A stretch of DNA of 64,000 bases. Origin: Sphaerosporella brunnea (Eukaryota; Ascomycota; Pezizomycetes; Pezizales; Pyronemataceae). Shown one piece after another: positions 33,819-45,278 of the stretch. The position numbers were made by a program, and so were the translations under genes. The stretch spans positions 106,578 through 170,577 of the forward strand of contig VXIS01000066.1 of the NCBI GenBank assembly GCA_008704415.1. Direction: 5' to 3'. Numbering within the stretch: position 1 is the first letter of the stretch; each line of letters opens with the position of its first letter. Under the pieces are notes generated by a model, which was given only the letters and a program-made list of their open reading frames with translations, ran no database searches and had not been told where the DNA came from.

Positions 33819-36083
33819 CGAAATTTCTTGTTTCCCGAATCGCTGCGCTGAATTTCTATGTAACTCTAAGATCGAGGAAAACGAGGCACCCATGCCCGCC
33901 CTCACTTGGCCGTCGCTTGTCTGCATCATTCCGACGCATAGACTGGCCACGATTTTCGTCACAGGACACCCGCATGGGCATAGACATTTCTTCGCTGCCG
34001 TGTCCAATGGCCATGGTGCCGGGACCACAACTATGTGGCCAAGAAGGCCCTCATTTGTGCCACCACATTTTGATCCACGCATACATATCGTCGATTTCCT
34101 GCGGCCGTGCATGACAACGATGAACCAAGAAGGAATTCGAAGCCGTAGCACTCTGGCCGGTACATTCCTCATACCTTGCTAATTGGATCATGTGTATGGG
34201 ATAGGGACACCAGACCGAAAATCCGTTAAACGCCCTCCCTCCCCCCCCCTCTTTTGAGTCGACTTGTCCCGGTCTGCACGTATGTACCGGTACCCACGTC
34301 ATTGAAGATCATCAATTCCCTCTTTTTCCCATCCGTCCATGAGGGATCACGCGGCCTCTGTCTCATCCTGACACAGGTCGGGAAAGTGGGGCATGCTACC
34401 GGATTCGGAGACTTTTAGACGGGTAGGGGAGATCACCGCGTGGGCCGTAGTCGACCGGCAGCTCACAGCATCAGCGAAATGCGACGATCGGCGTAGATAG
34501 TACATGAGGATTCAGACCCCCCAAACGATCACCAGCAAGCGCCCGGAGTGGCGTTGGCCGTCATCCTGCTCTTTCGGCTCTATCGAGAGCATTCACCCAG
34601 CGTGCAACAGCCATCCTCGTGCCAAAGATCTCAGCAGTACCGCGTTTATCTGTTCCTCTACTCTTTCTTGGAGGAGTGTGTTGTTGACCTGTGATATCGC
34701 TCAGATCGTCTGGCACTAGATACCTGACGATGATTACCCCGCGCAAAGCCCTCGGAGTCTTTCGGCTACCTATCGATATCACCTATGCTTGATGCCTGCG
34801 AGCGATCAATAAGCCACCAATCTATTAAACTGATATTGTTGCCGCTTCCATCGCCGTGCATACATACATACATCCCGTTACCGGGAAAGTGGACTAGGTA
34901 TGAGTACATATGGACTGTGTCTCCATTCGACGGTGCTGCTGGTGGTAGTGGTGGTGCGTTTGTTGCTGACCTCTCTCTTCACGGCAAGCAGGCGGCAGAT
35001 ACTTTCCCGGTCAACGCCACCCGCGTGAGTTCAAGCAAACGGAGTACACTCCTGAGCGCAATATTGACAACCGAACAACCCACTTGCGGGCTTTTTTTTT
35101 GTCCCTATTACCCATCTAGCACTTCTCGCTCTGTACATTACGCCGGTGGTGTCACCGGTGTGGAACGTGGAGGACTTCACCGGCCTGTCCATGGTTAATC
35201 GGACAGCTGGCCTTGAAGTGGCACTTGCGCACATCGAACAGGTGCCGTTGCCTCGCAGTTGTATAGCTGCTGCCTTGTCTCTGCCCTGGAGTATGTATTC
35301 TACAAGCACAGTTGCCTACATATGATCTTCAAAAAAAAAACAAAAAAACAAAAAAAAAACTCACGTAACTGCACTCGACGAGGAATAGGTAGTACTTCGG
35401 GCGCCTACAAGGCCAACTGCAGCTCATGTGGAAATTGATGCCGCACTCAATCGGGTGTTCATCTCAAATACTCCGGCAGCGGATATATACCTGGTAACGA
35501 CATCGTTCGTTGTAGGGGAACATGGAGATTATTCATGTACCACCAGGGCGGGCTGCATCAACAGCAGCAGCAACGAGCCGCCCACGCCGCCGCACACAGC
35601 AGGAGCAGATGTAAGCAGTAATATAAAGATTTTTTTTTGAAAAAAGGGCTAGGGATTTTCATTTGCCACGTGGTGCGTGGGGGAGGGAAAAGTGATGGAG
35701 CCCTGCTTTCAATTCAAGCCTCTCGCCTAAACGCATAGTTATTGGTTTTTTTGATCTCCAAATACAGACGATGCTGGAGGTTCCACCACTGATTTAGCAC
35801 ACACACACACACACATACACACACGCATCATGAGTATTTTGTTAACCTGTTATTGTCATTCGTCCATCGCTTGAATCAATTGCCGGTGAGATGTCCGCAT
35901 TGCATTGCATTGCGAGGAGAATATGAGAGGACGGGACTTGCCATCTCTTTACCGGGTGCAACCCGCGTCGGATGTATGTCGCGCGGTGCTGGGTTATTCC
36001 CTCATTGCATGACCCGCGCATACGGCTCTGTTAAGATACCTGGTCTTCGGTATAAGTATATACCGCGGGGCCGGTTAGGCCAT
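29897..36083. other. About 6 kb gene-poor region downstream of the C2H2 gene
   Basis: The first 350 bases are very T-rich (long T runs near 30110 and 30180) and likely hold the 3' UTR. Further right there is no recognised gene. Seen: alternating GC blocks (about 30918-30940 and 31330-31352), a T run of about 31 at 33788-33818, an A/C-rich block at 35330-35360, an AC microsatellite at 35799-35824, and several TAGGTA words (31113, 32047, 33577, 34893, 35388). Open frames up to 240 codons exist, but their translations are low complexity or lack any family signature. Confidence 0.5.
35799..35824. repeat. AC dinucleotide microsatellite
   Basis: About 12 AC units interrupted once by AT, in non-coding DNA about 260 bp left of the palindrome arm. 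Confidence 0.85.
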
Positions 36084-37280
36084 ATATAGCCGAGAATGTG
36101 GATAAAAGCACTGGGGAACGCCGGCAGTGCTGTCGGCGGGGGCTTCTAGAAGAGAACTTTCGCGTGGAGGGGGGGTTGAACCAATTCGAAGCTCTGGAAT
36201 TTATGGCAATCAATCGGACCCTTCTTCGACAGAAATATTCCTGCGCGGGGGCGGAACAAAGAGACGCTTCGGTATCTCGATCTTTCGGTTTCCGCCGATC
36301 ACCATCAACCAGCCCCTTGCAGGAAGAATGACAAGACATTCCCTTGCTTAACTTCCTGCTGTGCTTCTGTTTTTTGAAGGTCTGAGATTGACGCAGCCCC
36401 CAGAAAAGGTTGGTTGCATGGGATAAGCCTCTTTTTGATTTGTGTTGTTGGCGCCTGTCAAATGTCAAAACTGACGCTATGTCCGAGACTTTTTTCGCTT
36501 ACTGTGGTTTCAGCAGTTCGTTGGGAACACAAAATGAGGCCTGCGGAGAGCTGGGAGGGGCGCGGTTGTGGTCTGTACCACACTTTATCAGAGGCAGCAG
36601 CGAGGGGGGGGAATTGCTCTCTGCCGTCACAGACACTCACCCGGTTGTTGGATATTTGCCGCTTTTTCCAGTGATGTGGATTGGGTGGGGGGGCGCGAGA
36701 AACGCGGCACAAGGTACGGGGAAAGATCCCTTTTCCGGCTTCCCGAAAGTAGGTACTTTCCCAACGGCCACTCACTGATGACAACCACAAGTAATATCGG
36801 TAGCCCTGCTCAATGTGGATAACAAACGCGGGCCTGATCAGGCCATGTTGAAGCCAGCCTTTGCGTTACTTTGACTTGCTATCACTCGCTTCGATATTCG
36901 GTCCCCGGATTTTCTCAGGTTGACGATCTTCATATCTTGTAGAGACTTGAAAAGTGCTTACGGACTAGGATCTGTGGCTGCAGCGTTCGATGGATGCAGT
37001 GATCGATATCATACTCGGATATCTTTCTTCCCCTATGCCGAGGCACAAAACATGCATACCATTTTCCCGCCGTCGGGAAAAACATCTCATCCTCCTCCAC
37101 CTGAAGCCCGGTCACATCATTTCACATCACAAATCCCATCGGTTTCAACCGGGCCAAGGCTCATTATGCAATCTCGATAATTGCCAATCATATTACACCC
37201 GCGATGCGGTGAGATGGCCCTTAATAAAAAAGAGAGTTATTTATAGCGGATGCTTATAGAGGGGACCCGAGACTTTGGGC
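36084..37280. other. Left-arm non-coding stretch before the hAT-like MITE
   Basis: Short open frames on both strands have no recognisable family. Identical sequence is at 62804-64000 in the other arm. No repeat structure apart from the large palindrome was noticed. Confidence 0.4.
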
Positions 37281-37651
37281 CAGTGTTCTCAGTAGCCAGC
37301 CAAAACAGCCGGGCGGGCTTTTTGCATCAGCCCAAACGGCCGAGCCCGCGGTCGGGCCAGCCTGCCAGGGCTTTGAGTGATCTCCGGTGGAGGCCAGCCA
37401 CTGCGAGTGTTCAATCGGCGCCGATAAACCTATCAGGATCTGTAATCTTATAGTACACTCCTATCTAGTGATTCCCTCCTGGTCGTCAGTTCCCACGGCG
37501 AACATCTTTATGTTCTTTTCATTTCATAGCAGTAGTTGATATCATGGTGGTCTCCGTCGTGGGCTGCAGCCCAAACAGCCAACCGCGCTTTTTGATCAGC
37601 CCACATCCGCCCAACGCAACCGGGCGGGCGGGCTGGCTGTTGAGAACACTG
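37281..37651. mobile_element. hAT-like MITE with 8-bp target duplication (left arm)
   Basis: A 371-bp element starting CAGTGTTCTCAGTAGCCAGCC and ending with the inverse of CAGTGTTCTCAACAGCCAGCC. GC-rich subterminal words (agcccaaac, gggcgggc, ctttttg) also occur in opposite orientation near both ends. It is flanked by the exact 8-bp direct repeat CTTTGGGC (37273-37280 and 37652-37659). CAGTG ends plus an 8-bp duplication are the signature of hAT-superfamily transposons. With no transposase it is non-autonomous. Confidence 0.88.
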
Positions 37652-37659
37652 CTTTGGGC

Positions 37660-40526
37660 GGCGCGATGATATGATGTGCTATGTGCAATGTTTCAAGTGG
37701 GGGTGGGTTTGATTAATTGTTCTGAAGCCTCCTGGTGGATGAAAATTGTGGGTGAAGTGAGCCTCCACTGGAGGTGGGGGCTGATAAGCTTCCGTACATA
37801 TTCATTGACGGTCACTCGGAAGGCTCGCCGAGGCAACGCTGCACAGCTCTAGCTAGTTGAAGCTGTTGTGTGAAGCGTCCTCTGGTTAGATGCTCTGATA
37901 TGTCCCCGTAGTTGTACGAGTACACCGGCACCTGATCATCACAATCGGACATAGGACACAGGTGAATGCGCTGGTAGATCGAAGTGGTACTAGCTTACCT
38001 ACAGCGGTCGAACAAGTATGGCGCCATGTCAACCTCAGCTCAAATTCATTAGCCATCACTCTTACATTGTACAACGCGTAGCTAGCTCCCACCCCTGATG
38101 AAGGAATTAAGGCTGCAGAGACAAACAGTGGCTTTGAAGATCCAAATAGGGTTTAAAGGGCCTAGGCAGATCCTTAGAATTCGAATCTTGTAGAATCCTT
38201 AAGGCCATACGCCCCGGCTATTGAAACTGGTAACTCCCAAACCAGAGATCAGCTTTTGGCTTAACACACATTGACCCTCAATGGGTTTTCTGGGGAGCGA
38301 AAAAATCCATCTATACTGTGTGTCACTAGCCTTCACTCACAATCACTCGAGATACTTTCCGGCAGCACTGAATTCCCAACAGCTAGTGCGTAGTACCTTA
38401 TAGGCAGCCACGTGGTTATAACCAAACATAAGCGGACTGGAGACTTGTGCCATTTCATTCCTTTCTGCACTCACTTTCAAGACTTTGAGAAGCTGCGAGA
38501 CGAAGAGAACATTGAGGAGCACCATCTGTAACCGCAAGTCGCAGTGTCTGGTTCGTCGGTGCTGGGTCCCGTGCCGTTAATCGGGCGTTCAACTGTGCTC
38601 GTCGTATGGGCCTTTACAATCTCCCCCATGCTTGCGGTGATAGCTTCGCATCATCGAAGCCCGCAGCCCATCCGGCTTCAGTGAGTCCTCCATCAACGCG
38701 ATCTTCCAAGGAATGACCTTGATGGTGCCCGCAGCTCTCTCCCTGCTGCGAGACCACGTTGGATCTCCGTCGCCTACTGTGCAGCTGCGGGCTTGAGGCC
38801 GAAGGTAGTTATATAGCTAGTTACATCTTCCCACCACTCGCACTCCCTCTGGGTAGTAAATTCCTCCGTCCGCTTTGGCACTGGCTCCTCGTAGAAACCT
38901 TGTTCCACAGCTGGCACCGCGCACCACCGATTGCAAGGTGGAGAATCAAGCAGAGGTAAGGGCCCAGCAGTCAAGCGGTAGTCAGAACATCCAAAGTCCT
39001 CCCCAGCACTTCAGGAAGAAAATGTGGGAAGTGTCTAGGTCCATTCGTGGGGTGTGCTGGCCTAGCTATCTAATTACATGCATCGCCCGTCACTCGCTAC
39101 CAAGCCGCCTCCGTTCCCCCGCAGAAAAGGTCAACCCTAAGTTTCTTAGGGCCTCTCAATCATTGTTTTCGATGTTGGCTGCAGAAAAATTGCCACCATG
39201 AGGGCTTGCACACATGTAAAAACTAAGGGATTGCCCTGGGGTTTGGGTTTGGTGGCTCTGACAGTCACCGCGCAGATAATCAGATAGGTTTGTCAGTGTC
39301 CTACGGATTCGAAGGGAGGGGGTGTAGTAAGCATGCGCTTGCACGGTAGGATGATCAATTGTAGCTTTACTCAATATCTTCTGGAGCCGCTCCAAGCCTT
39401 TCCAAGGACCATGCAAGCGGAGTATTCTAAGGTACCTGACTGGGCCTCTTAAGGTGTATTCCGCCTCACAAGCAGTCGTGGGAAAAAAGGAAGGGCTGAG
39501 AGGGTCAAGGTTGGAGTCTGGCTGCCTTTGAGTGTTGATATACGAGCGGGCTAACTTAAATCTTGGGATTAAACGTGCCCTTCTTGCTGGCAATGGCGTA
39601 CTCATGCAATGACAAGCTGAATTCCTCGTCCTCGTGCATGGCGAAGAAGTCACTCATGCCCGTTGCACTTTCGATCGGGCCGTGGCATTTATAACATCAA
39701 TATCCCGTAAGTACGTAACACAGTTAGCAATATATTGCAGTACGACATTTCTAGCTAGAGAAAACGTTGCCGTATTTCAGCCGGGCCTCCCACGGGGATA
39801 CACTCAACGCTTGCTAACTTCTTGGAACCCCGCAGAAAGTACGGGAATTGTAACCTTTTTTTTTTTGGATGAGTGTTCATTGTGATATGTACAAAGTCTG
39901 TAACAGTTCACAAACAGATAATGCTTCATTGGCTACTTATCACTCGACCCACACACACAACATGTTAGGAGGCACATTTCAACTTTTATTTTCTGATTGA
40001 TAGATATGTTGTCAGGTATAAATCACGGTTCGCAGAACATCAAATAAGGGTTTTAGATATCGTCTATCTACAGATGATTTACGACCGGCTTCAATTATCG
40101 GTACTATACATACAGTACCATAGAACGTGTGTAAATTCGTTTTGACTAGGTTGTGCCACGGGAGGTAAATGAATACGATCGATTCAAGGATCACGTTAAC
40201 CGGAAACACCCTCTTGATATAAACACCGGACGAATATCGGAGTTGTGAGAATGCAGATTGATTCTGAATCTCCAGAATAATGCATTAATACCGCTCACGA
40301 AAAAAATACCTGGTGAACACTGTGTTGATCTGAAGACAGCACGCCTTTTTGAAGGAACGGTGTGTGTGTGTGATCAATTTTATTGTCCGTATGCGACCGC
40401 AAACGATCATGACAGAACCCCCCTACTCGTCCCCACCCTTACCCTGTCCGCCACTTTATTGATGCTATCTCATGTGTCAACTGCGGCAACTTTAAATATT
40501 AGACGCACTTGAAAAAAACACAGGGT
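37660..40526. other. Unrecognised sequence, possibly decayed repeat
   Basis: No intact gene. Read on the minus strand there are disconnected protein-like pieces, such as an open frame starting MSDFFAMHEDEEF at about 39659 and another ending near 38774 that contains EEFTTQRECEWWEDVTSYIT. Stops and frame changes break them, and I cannot assign them to a family. A segment at 40020-40110 (tcacggttcgcagaac ... cttcaattatcggtac) has a shorter diverged copy in the same orientation at about 41513-41560, lacking a central insert of about 45 bp. The mirror is 59559-62424. Confidence 0.35.
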
Positions 40527-41027
40527 TTAAATGAGATAACAAAGGAAAGAAACAGGCCCGGAACAACGTGAAAAACACCATGGCCACCAGGGCCGGGTCA
40601 CTCTTCTACTCCCCACTCCTCTTCTGGCGAAGACGAAACGTCCTCCTCCTTCCCGAGCGACCGCTACAACCTGAACGACCTTGGTATCCCGCAGGAACTG
40701 CCGGATAGCAGGGATAGCCTTCTCCTTCTGGAACAACTCGGCAACAGAACGCCACCGGAGATGCTTCCGACCCAGCTCCTTCGCCACAGAACGCCAAAGC
40801 GCACGAAGCTGCGGGAGCTATCGATCGCGTTCCTTGGAGAGATGCTCTCGACTCTGCCGTTTGCCTGACAGGCAGAACCAACACTCGTCCGTGTCCGGGT
40901 TGCGCGGCTTGTCCTTAAGGTAAGGCGCCGTGATAACATGCCCAGTGAGAAGTTGATAGTACCAGGATGCCAGCGCCTTCTTCCTTCTTCAAGGCTGACC
41001 GGAAGCCTGCCTTCCTACGCGGCATGT
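40527..41027 (-). pseudogene. 3' end of a Tad-type LINE retrotransposon ORF2 (left arm)
   Basis: The minus-strand translation matches the C-terminal end of fungal Tad-clade LINE polyproteins, after the RNase H domain. It reads RKAGFRSALKKE, then after a frameshift ASWYYQLLTGHVITAPYLKD, the zinc-knuckle DECWFCLSGKRQSREHL, a stop, and LRALWRSVAKELGRKHLRWR with FLRDTK. The knuckle's last Cys is replaced by Arg. All upstream endonuclease and reverse transcriptase sequence is absent, as in the usual 5'-truncated LINE insertion. It is inactive. Confidence 0.8.
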
Positions 41028-41126
41028 ACGAGCGGCGAAGGAACGGTAGTACTGCAGTATTGACACCAGTCTAGGCATATTTAGTGGTTGGTCAGATACA
41101 GTCTGTTTTGTCTGTCAACAAATGCT

Positions 41127-41183
41127 TGGCAGCTCGTTGGTAAGAGCTGAGAAAATTCTTGGTTCAACTCTCGTTGGTGTCAG
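41127..41183 (+). repeat. tRNA-derived fragment (pseudo-tRNA or SINE-like)
   Basis: TGGCAGCTCGTTGG resembles a Pol III A box within a D arm (TTGGTAAGAGC follows), and GGTTCAACTC at 41161 matches a B box/T-loop. The end GTTGGTGTCA looks like a 3' acceptor strand, but the matching 5' strand (TGACACC) is missing and the anticodon arm is not foldable. It is therefore a tRNA relic or the head of a SINE. It lies 100 bp from the LINE tail, the type of partner SINEs depend on. Confidence 0.5.
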
Positions 41184-42844
41184 AACTTTTTGCAACAGAA
41201 AATTGGGCCGCTTTTTGGGGGGGCTTAACCTCATCTGAGGCTGGTATTTCGCTGATATTGTCCGACAATGCTGGTTGTTAAGGTTGCTTGATGAATTTCG
41301 GTAAACCTGTATTTCACTCAACCTCGCATATATATATCCCCAGTTGCATCACCGAGGTAAAAGAAACCCATTATTTCACACAGCCGGCAAAGTTTTTAAT
41401 CAAAAATTAAAACTCCACAGGGTCAACCCCGCATACTGTATTTTATACAATTTGGAGGATTTCCGGTAGTACTCCCAGAGGGATTTCACGGCCTTTTTTT
41501 GCTATGTTACCATATCACGGTTCTCAGAACGGCCTCAATTATTGGCACTATACACACCGACATCACACTAAATCCTGAGAATCCCCAGCGCACTGTCTGT
41601 AATCAGGGACAGAGCCCAGAAGGCGTGCGATACGAGGGTGATGGTAAATAGAACTGCGCAGCCCTTCTTCACCGTTCGGGCTTGTGGCTAAGTATGCAGT
41701 TATACAAATTCAGTACACTTGGCGCCCGGCCGCATGACTGAGTAGCCAGTGCCAAGCCATCGTTTTCGATGGAGAAAAGCTTCAAGATGAGATTGTGTAT
41801 AACGTGACAGGTGAGCTGCTGCAACAACAAACGGCGCAGGAATGAAGAAGCTAGGATTTAGGGCTAGGACCCCGAGGCCCTTGTCCCCAGCCAGGGCCAG
41901 TACATACGTCACGCTACCCGACTGGCATATAACGGGATCGGAGGTTTTTCCACTCGCTACCAACCAGACGCTCTTGAACCCGGCATAGCTCACAGACACA
42001 CGGAGACTCTTACAAATTTTTTTTTCCTTCGGCACATATCCAACCGTGGCATCTCCGAAAACCCTCCGCATTATGTTTTTGCTATGTTTCCTCTACCACA
42101 AAAAGGCGCAATTCGATGCGGCAGGAGGAAAATTGCGCTTTCCAAGACGATAGGGCGTTGATGATCGTTGCGTGCCTGTTGCGGCGTTTTGTGATTTGGA
42201 TCACCGCAGGTGCGAGTATCAAGTCTGTTGCGTGCTGTGCCGGAGTATATTTGTTGGCTGTCTTGCCTGACACTAGCTTGTTTGCCTTGCCTTGCGGTGA
42301 CCTGAACTCTTGGGCTGCTGTTTCGCCGTTGGTTTTTTGCTGTTGCTGCTGGGCCATCCCGCACTTGCGGCAGTGGCCCAAGAAAAATGTGCCCTTTCTC
42401 ATTTGCTGGAAACACGGCCTTCATCCGTATGGTTGGAATGATCGCCAAATCTCGGGTGGCGGCAGATGCTTGTTACCAGACGCCTTGGGATTGCACAATG
42501 TTTGAAATTTGAATATAGTAGCGAAAGGGCAAAACACACTGGCCACATGAGCTCATCGGAAACGCCGACACCCGACGCAGGACAGCATCCCCATCCCCTG
42601 CGTTATAGGCGGGAGACTTGGTGGTGTAAATATGTAGAGGTATACCCGTGGAGATCCTTTCGTGGGTGAATCCGAATACCTAGCCCCCGAAGCTTCAGGC
42701 CAAATCCCCGCTAACAAACACTGTCCGCACGAGCCAGCGAAACGACTCCAGTACCCGGGACCTGAATTGACCTCCTAAATACCAGCTTCTTTCCCTCACC
42801 GCCGCCCCCCATCCACAGAGCATCGACATACTCGGCCCAACAAA
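41184..42844. other. Unrecognised sequence upstream of the YeeE/YedE gene
   Basis: Open frames of 100-130 codons exist on both strands (41700-42071 minus; 42082-42448 minus; 42116-42505 plus), but none has a family signature and they overlap one another. The last 150 bp should hold the transporter promoter. Mirror: 57241-58901. Confidence 0.4.
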
Positions 42845-43753
42845 ATGTTCACCCCCGTGACGACTACTCTCGGCGCTGTGCTGTTGCATCTCAGCACTTC
42901 AACGCTCCTCACAACCAACTCCCAAGTCCTCGGATGCAGTTCTCTCCTCGGCTCCATCATCTCCCCTTCATCCACCACAACTCCCACGCTCCTGGGCCTT
43001 GCGGTGGCTTCCATGGTGCCAATCTACCCAACAACCTATCCTGCCACCTCCCTTCCCGTCCTCGCCACCGCCGGCGCCCTCGTCGGCTTCGGAACAGCAT
43101 GGGCGAATGGATGCACCAGCGGTCATATGCTCCTGGGAATACCACGAGGGTCTATACGCAGTCTCGCCGCCACAGCAACTTTCTTCTCAACGGCGGTGCT
43201 GACAGCCGCCTTGAGCGGTAGCCCGCCGGCGTGTACAGACGGAGCATGCTACACACCGTCGTACCCCTTGGCCACAGCAGGAGTAGTAGCCGTCATAATC
43301 TCTGCCATAGGAGCATGGGTGATCCTGCAGCTGCCACGCACGGAAACCAGCCAGATCATCGCCCGGGTGTATTCAGGCTTTGTTTTTGGGCTTGGTTTAA
43401 TTGTGAGCGGCATGGCGGCGCCGGCAAAGCCCCTGGGATTCATGAGTGTCATGGATTTGCAGCGGTTTGATCCGAGCTTGGTGTTTGTTGCTGTTGTGGG
43501 CATGGGCGGGAATGCGGTTGCTTGGTGGAAGAGAAGGCAGGAGGGGCCATTGCTGAAGGAGGGGGGTTGGGAGATGCCTGGCGGTGAGGTGAATTGGAGG
43601 TTGATTGTGGGAAGTGCTATCTTTGGCGTTGGGTGGGGGCTGCAGGGTGTCTGCCCGGGAACTGGTGTTATTGCGGCTTTTAGGAATGGCAGAGGTGGAC
43701 TGGCGTGGATGGCGGCGTTTTTGACGGGAAGATTGTTGGCAGGATTGATTTAG
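42845..43753 (+). CDS. YeeE/YedE-family (TsuA-like) sulphur-compound transporter, left copy
   Basis: Single exon, 302 residues, strongly hydrophobic with about eight or nine membrane segments. Family hallmarks: two inverted halves each with a Gly/Cys loop, AWANGCTSGHMLLGIPRGS (Cys90) and WGLQGVCPGTGVIAAFRNGR (Cys270), plus LGCSSLLGS (Cys31). In the bacterial thiosulfate channel TsuA three such cysteines line the path. Fungal members probably move thiosulfate or a similar sulphur compound across a membrane, but substrate and location are not known from sequence. The gene is intact and intronless. The exact copy is at 56332-57240. Confidence 0.88.
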   Translation: MFTPVTTTLGAVLLHLSTSTLLTTNSQVLGCSSLLGSIISPSSTTTPTLLGLAVASMVPIYPTTYPATSLPVLATAGALVGFGTAWANGCTSGHMLLGIPRGSIRSLAATATFFSTAVLTAALSGSPPACTDGACYTPSYPLATAGVVAVIISAIGAWVILQLPRTETSQIIARVYSGFVFGLGLIVSGMAAPAKPLGFMSVMDLQRFDPSLVFVAVVGMGGNAVAWWKRRQEGPLLKEGGWEMPGGEVNWRLIVGSAIFGVGWGLQGVCPGTGVIAAFRNGRGGLAWMAAFLTGRLLAGLI

Positions 43754-43866
43754 AAGGGAGTTGTAGTGATCAGGAGTTGAGCGTTGTTGTCGTTTTTGAG
43801 TGGCATGTGCTGGTGTGAGCACCAAATCTATGTGGTCATGTATCAATTAAAACGTGTGCTCAACAA

Positions 43867-43939
43867 GCTCCGGTGGCCAAGTTGGTAAGGCGCCACACTA
43901 GTAATGTGGAGATCCTCGGTTCAACTCCGAGTCGGAGCA
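43867..43939 (+). tRNA. tRNA-Thr (AGT anticodon), copy 3
   Basis: Identical to copies at 8547 and 13640. It starts 113 bp after the transporter stop and is followed at once by TTTTTTCTTTTTTC, a strong Pol III terminator. Confidence 0.95.
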
Positions 43940-44075
43940 TTTTTTCTTTTTTCAAACTCATGTTCAACTTTTCAAGCCTTTATGATGGAGTGTTCGTGCA
44001 GCACTTAATTGTTTTTTGTCCATGTTGCTTGCCATGGTGGCGATGTCGTTCTAGATACCGTATTGACTCAGCTAT

Positions 44076-44902
44076 AAGAGACACTTCCATTTTCGTACTA
44101 GTGTAGTTTTAGAAGCGTGGCATGTCACCCTTGCGAATTGCGACACCTCAAACTCGCGGCGCCTTAAACTACTGCTACCCCTACAAACAGAATCACGAAT
44201 AACCATGAACAGTCTAACTTCGGTTACAGCTGCGGTCCCGAAGCAGTTCTTGTCCTCCTTCTCAATTGGGTCTGCCTCGCAACTACCCAGCGGGGAATTG
44301 AACACCGAACCGGAGAGAATTCGAAGCACCCAAACCCAAACGCAAACCCGGCCCTCGTACAAAGCCTATTTATGCGGTGCCCATGAAGTTTCTGGCTCCT
44401 CGTGTTTCCCCGTAGCGCCAGCGTCAGTCTTTCACAACTGAGTTAAAACTTGGAGTACTTAGATGGTGGGAGCATTGTACCGTTCAGACTCCCGGTGGGA
44501 GCTCACGTGCACCTAATCGGACTGATGTTGCTTTACGTTACGATATTAAACGTGTTAGCTACCTCAATCGATGGTAAAAGGTAAGTTCGAAGTGGCTTTC
44601 AGCTACTACTGTTGCTAAGTATTGAAGGATGAATTAACGTTGCTTCTTATGAAGCCCCGATCATGGACGACGAATCGGCCGGCTCGGTCTGGCAGCAGAC
44701 GCAGTGCAAGGCTTGTCGGAGCAGAGCGCCAGTATATAGTGCAGGGATACCGAAGTTGAGGACGAGGATGATGGGATTGTATTCTGTTGGAGGGACGAAG
44801 ATTGAAGCACAACAACGCTCTACCAAATTTATATCGGACTAGTTCTAAAATGGTTAGCGCATTTATGAAACCGCGCTAGTTCGAAAACGGAAGTGTCTCT
44901 TG
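44076..44902. mobile_element. Inverted-repeat element, 827 bp (left arm)
   Basis: The left end AAGAGACACTTCCATTTTCG and the inverse of the right end AAGAGACACTTCCGTTTTCG match over about 27 bp and then more loosely (actagtgtagtttt versus actagcgcggttt). No transposase is visible inside; the open frame at 44205-44441 has no recognised family. No target duplication is intact, and the right end abuts the next element with only 2 bp between, so the original right flank may have been disturbed. Confidence 0.6.
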
Positions 44903-44904
44903 TC

Positions 44905-45180
44905 TCGGGGGATTTTTAAGTATCGGGACACGCAATTTACCCGGCTTTGGACAGGGATTTGTCCGGCGCTGAGAGGAGCTCCCCGCCGAGCTCCCCAATC
45001 AGCTCCCAATCGTCCGTATTACGGCCATCTCCCACAGCTACCAGAGTATCCAATCTACTGGACACATCATGGCGCATACAATAATCCGTAGAGGTAGGTG
45101 TTCGAGCCAGTATGACCGTCGGACAATCCCTGCTCAAAGTCGGGTAAATTGCGTGTCCCGATACTCAAAAATCCCCCGAG
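44905..45180. mobile_element. MITE-like element, 276 bp, with about 64-bp imperfect terminal repeats (left arm)
   Basis: The ends begin CTCGGGGGATTTTTAAGTAT and, on the opposite strand, CTCGGGGGATTTTTGAGTAT. The match continues through CGGGACACGCAATTTACCCG to GTCCG with a few substitutions. There is no coding capacity. No clear target duplication is seen (gt on the left, TA on the right), so class assignment is open. Confidence 0.7.
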
Positions 45181-45278
45181 TAGAGGCGGCATGCAGACAC
45201 CGGTGACGATCACACCGGTGACGGACCACCAAAAGGATGGGGGCTTATGTAACAATGCAAGTTTGCGGTTGCAACGTA

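Noticed and set aside
39156..39653. 165-codon minus frame
   Set aside because: It is interrupted in the mirror arm by a one-base run difference and shows no family; more likely decayed repeat.
42071..42505. Overlapping frames of 106-129 codons on both strands
   Set aside because: Mutually exclusive and without motifs; a GHCRKCG-like word alone is not enough for a zinc finger.
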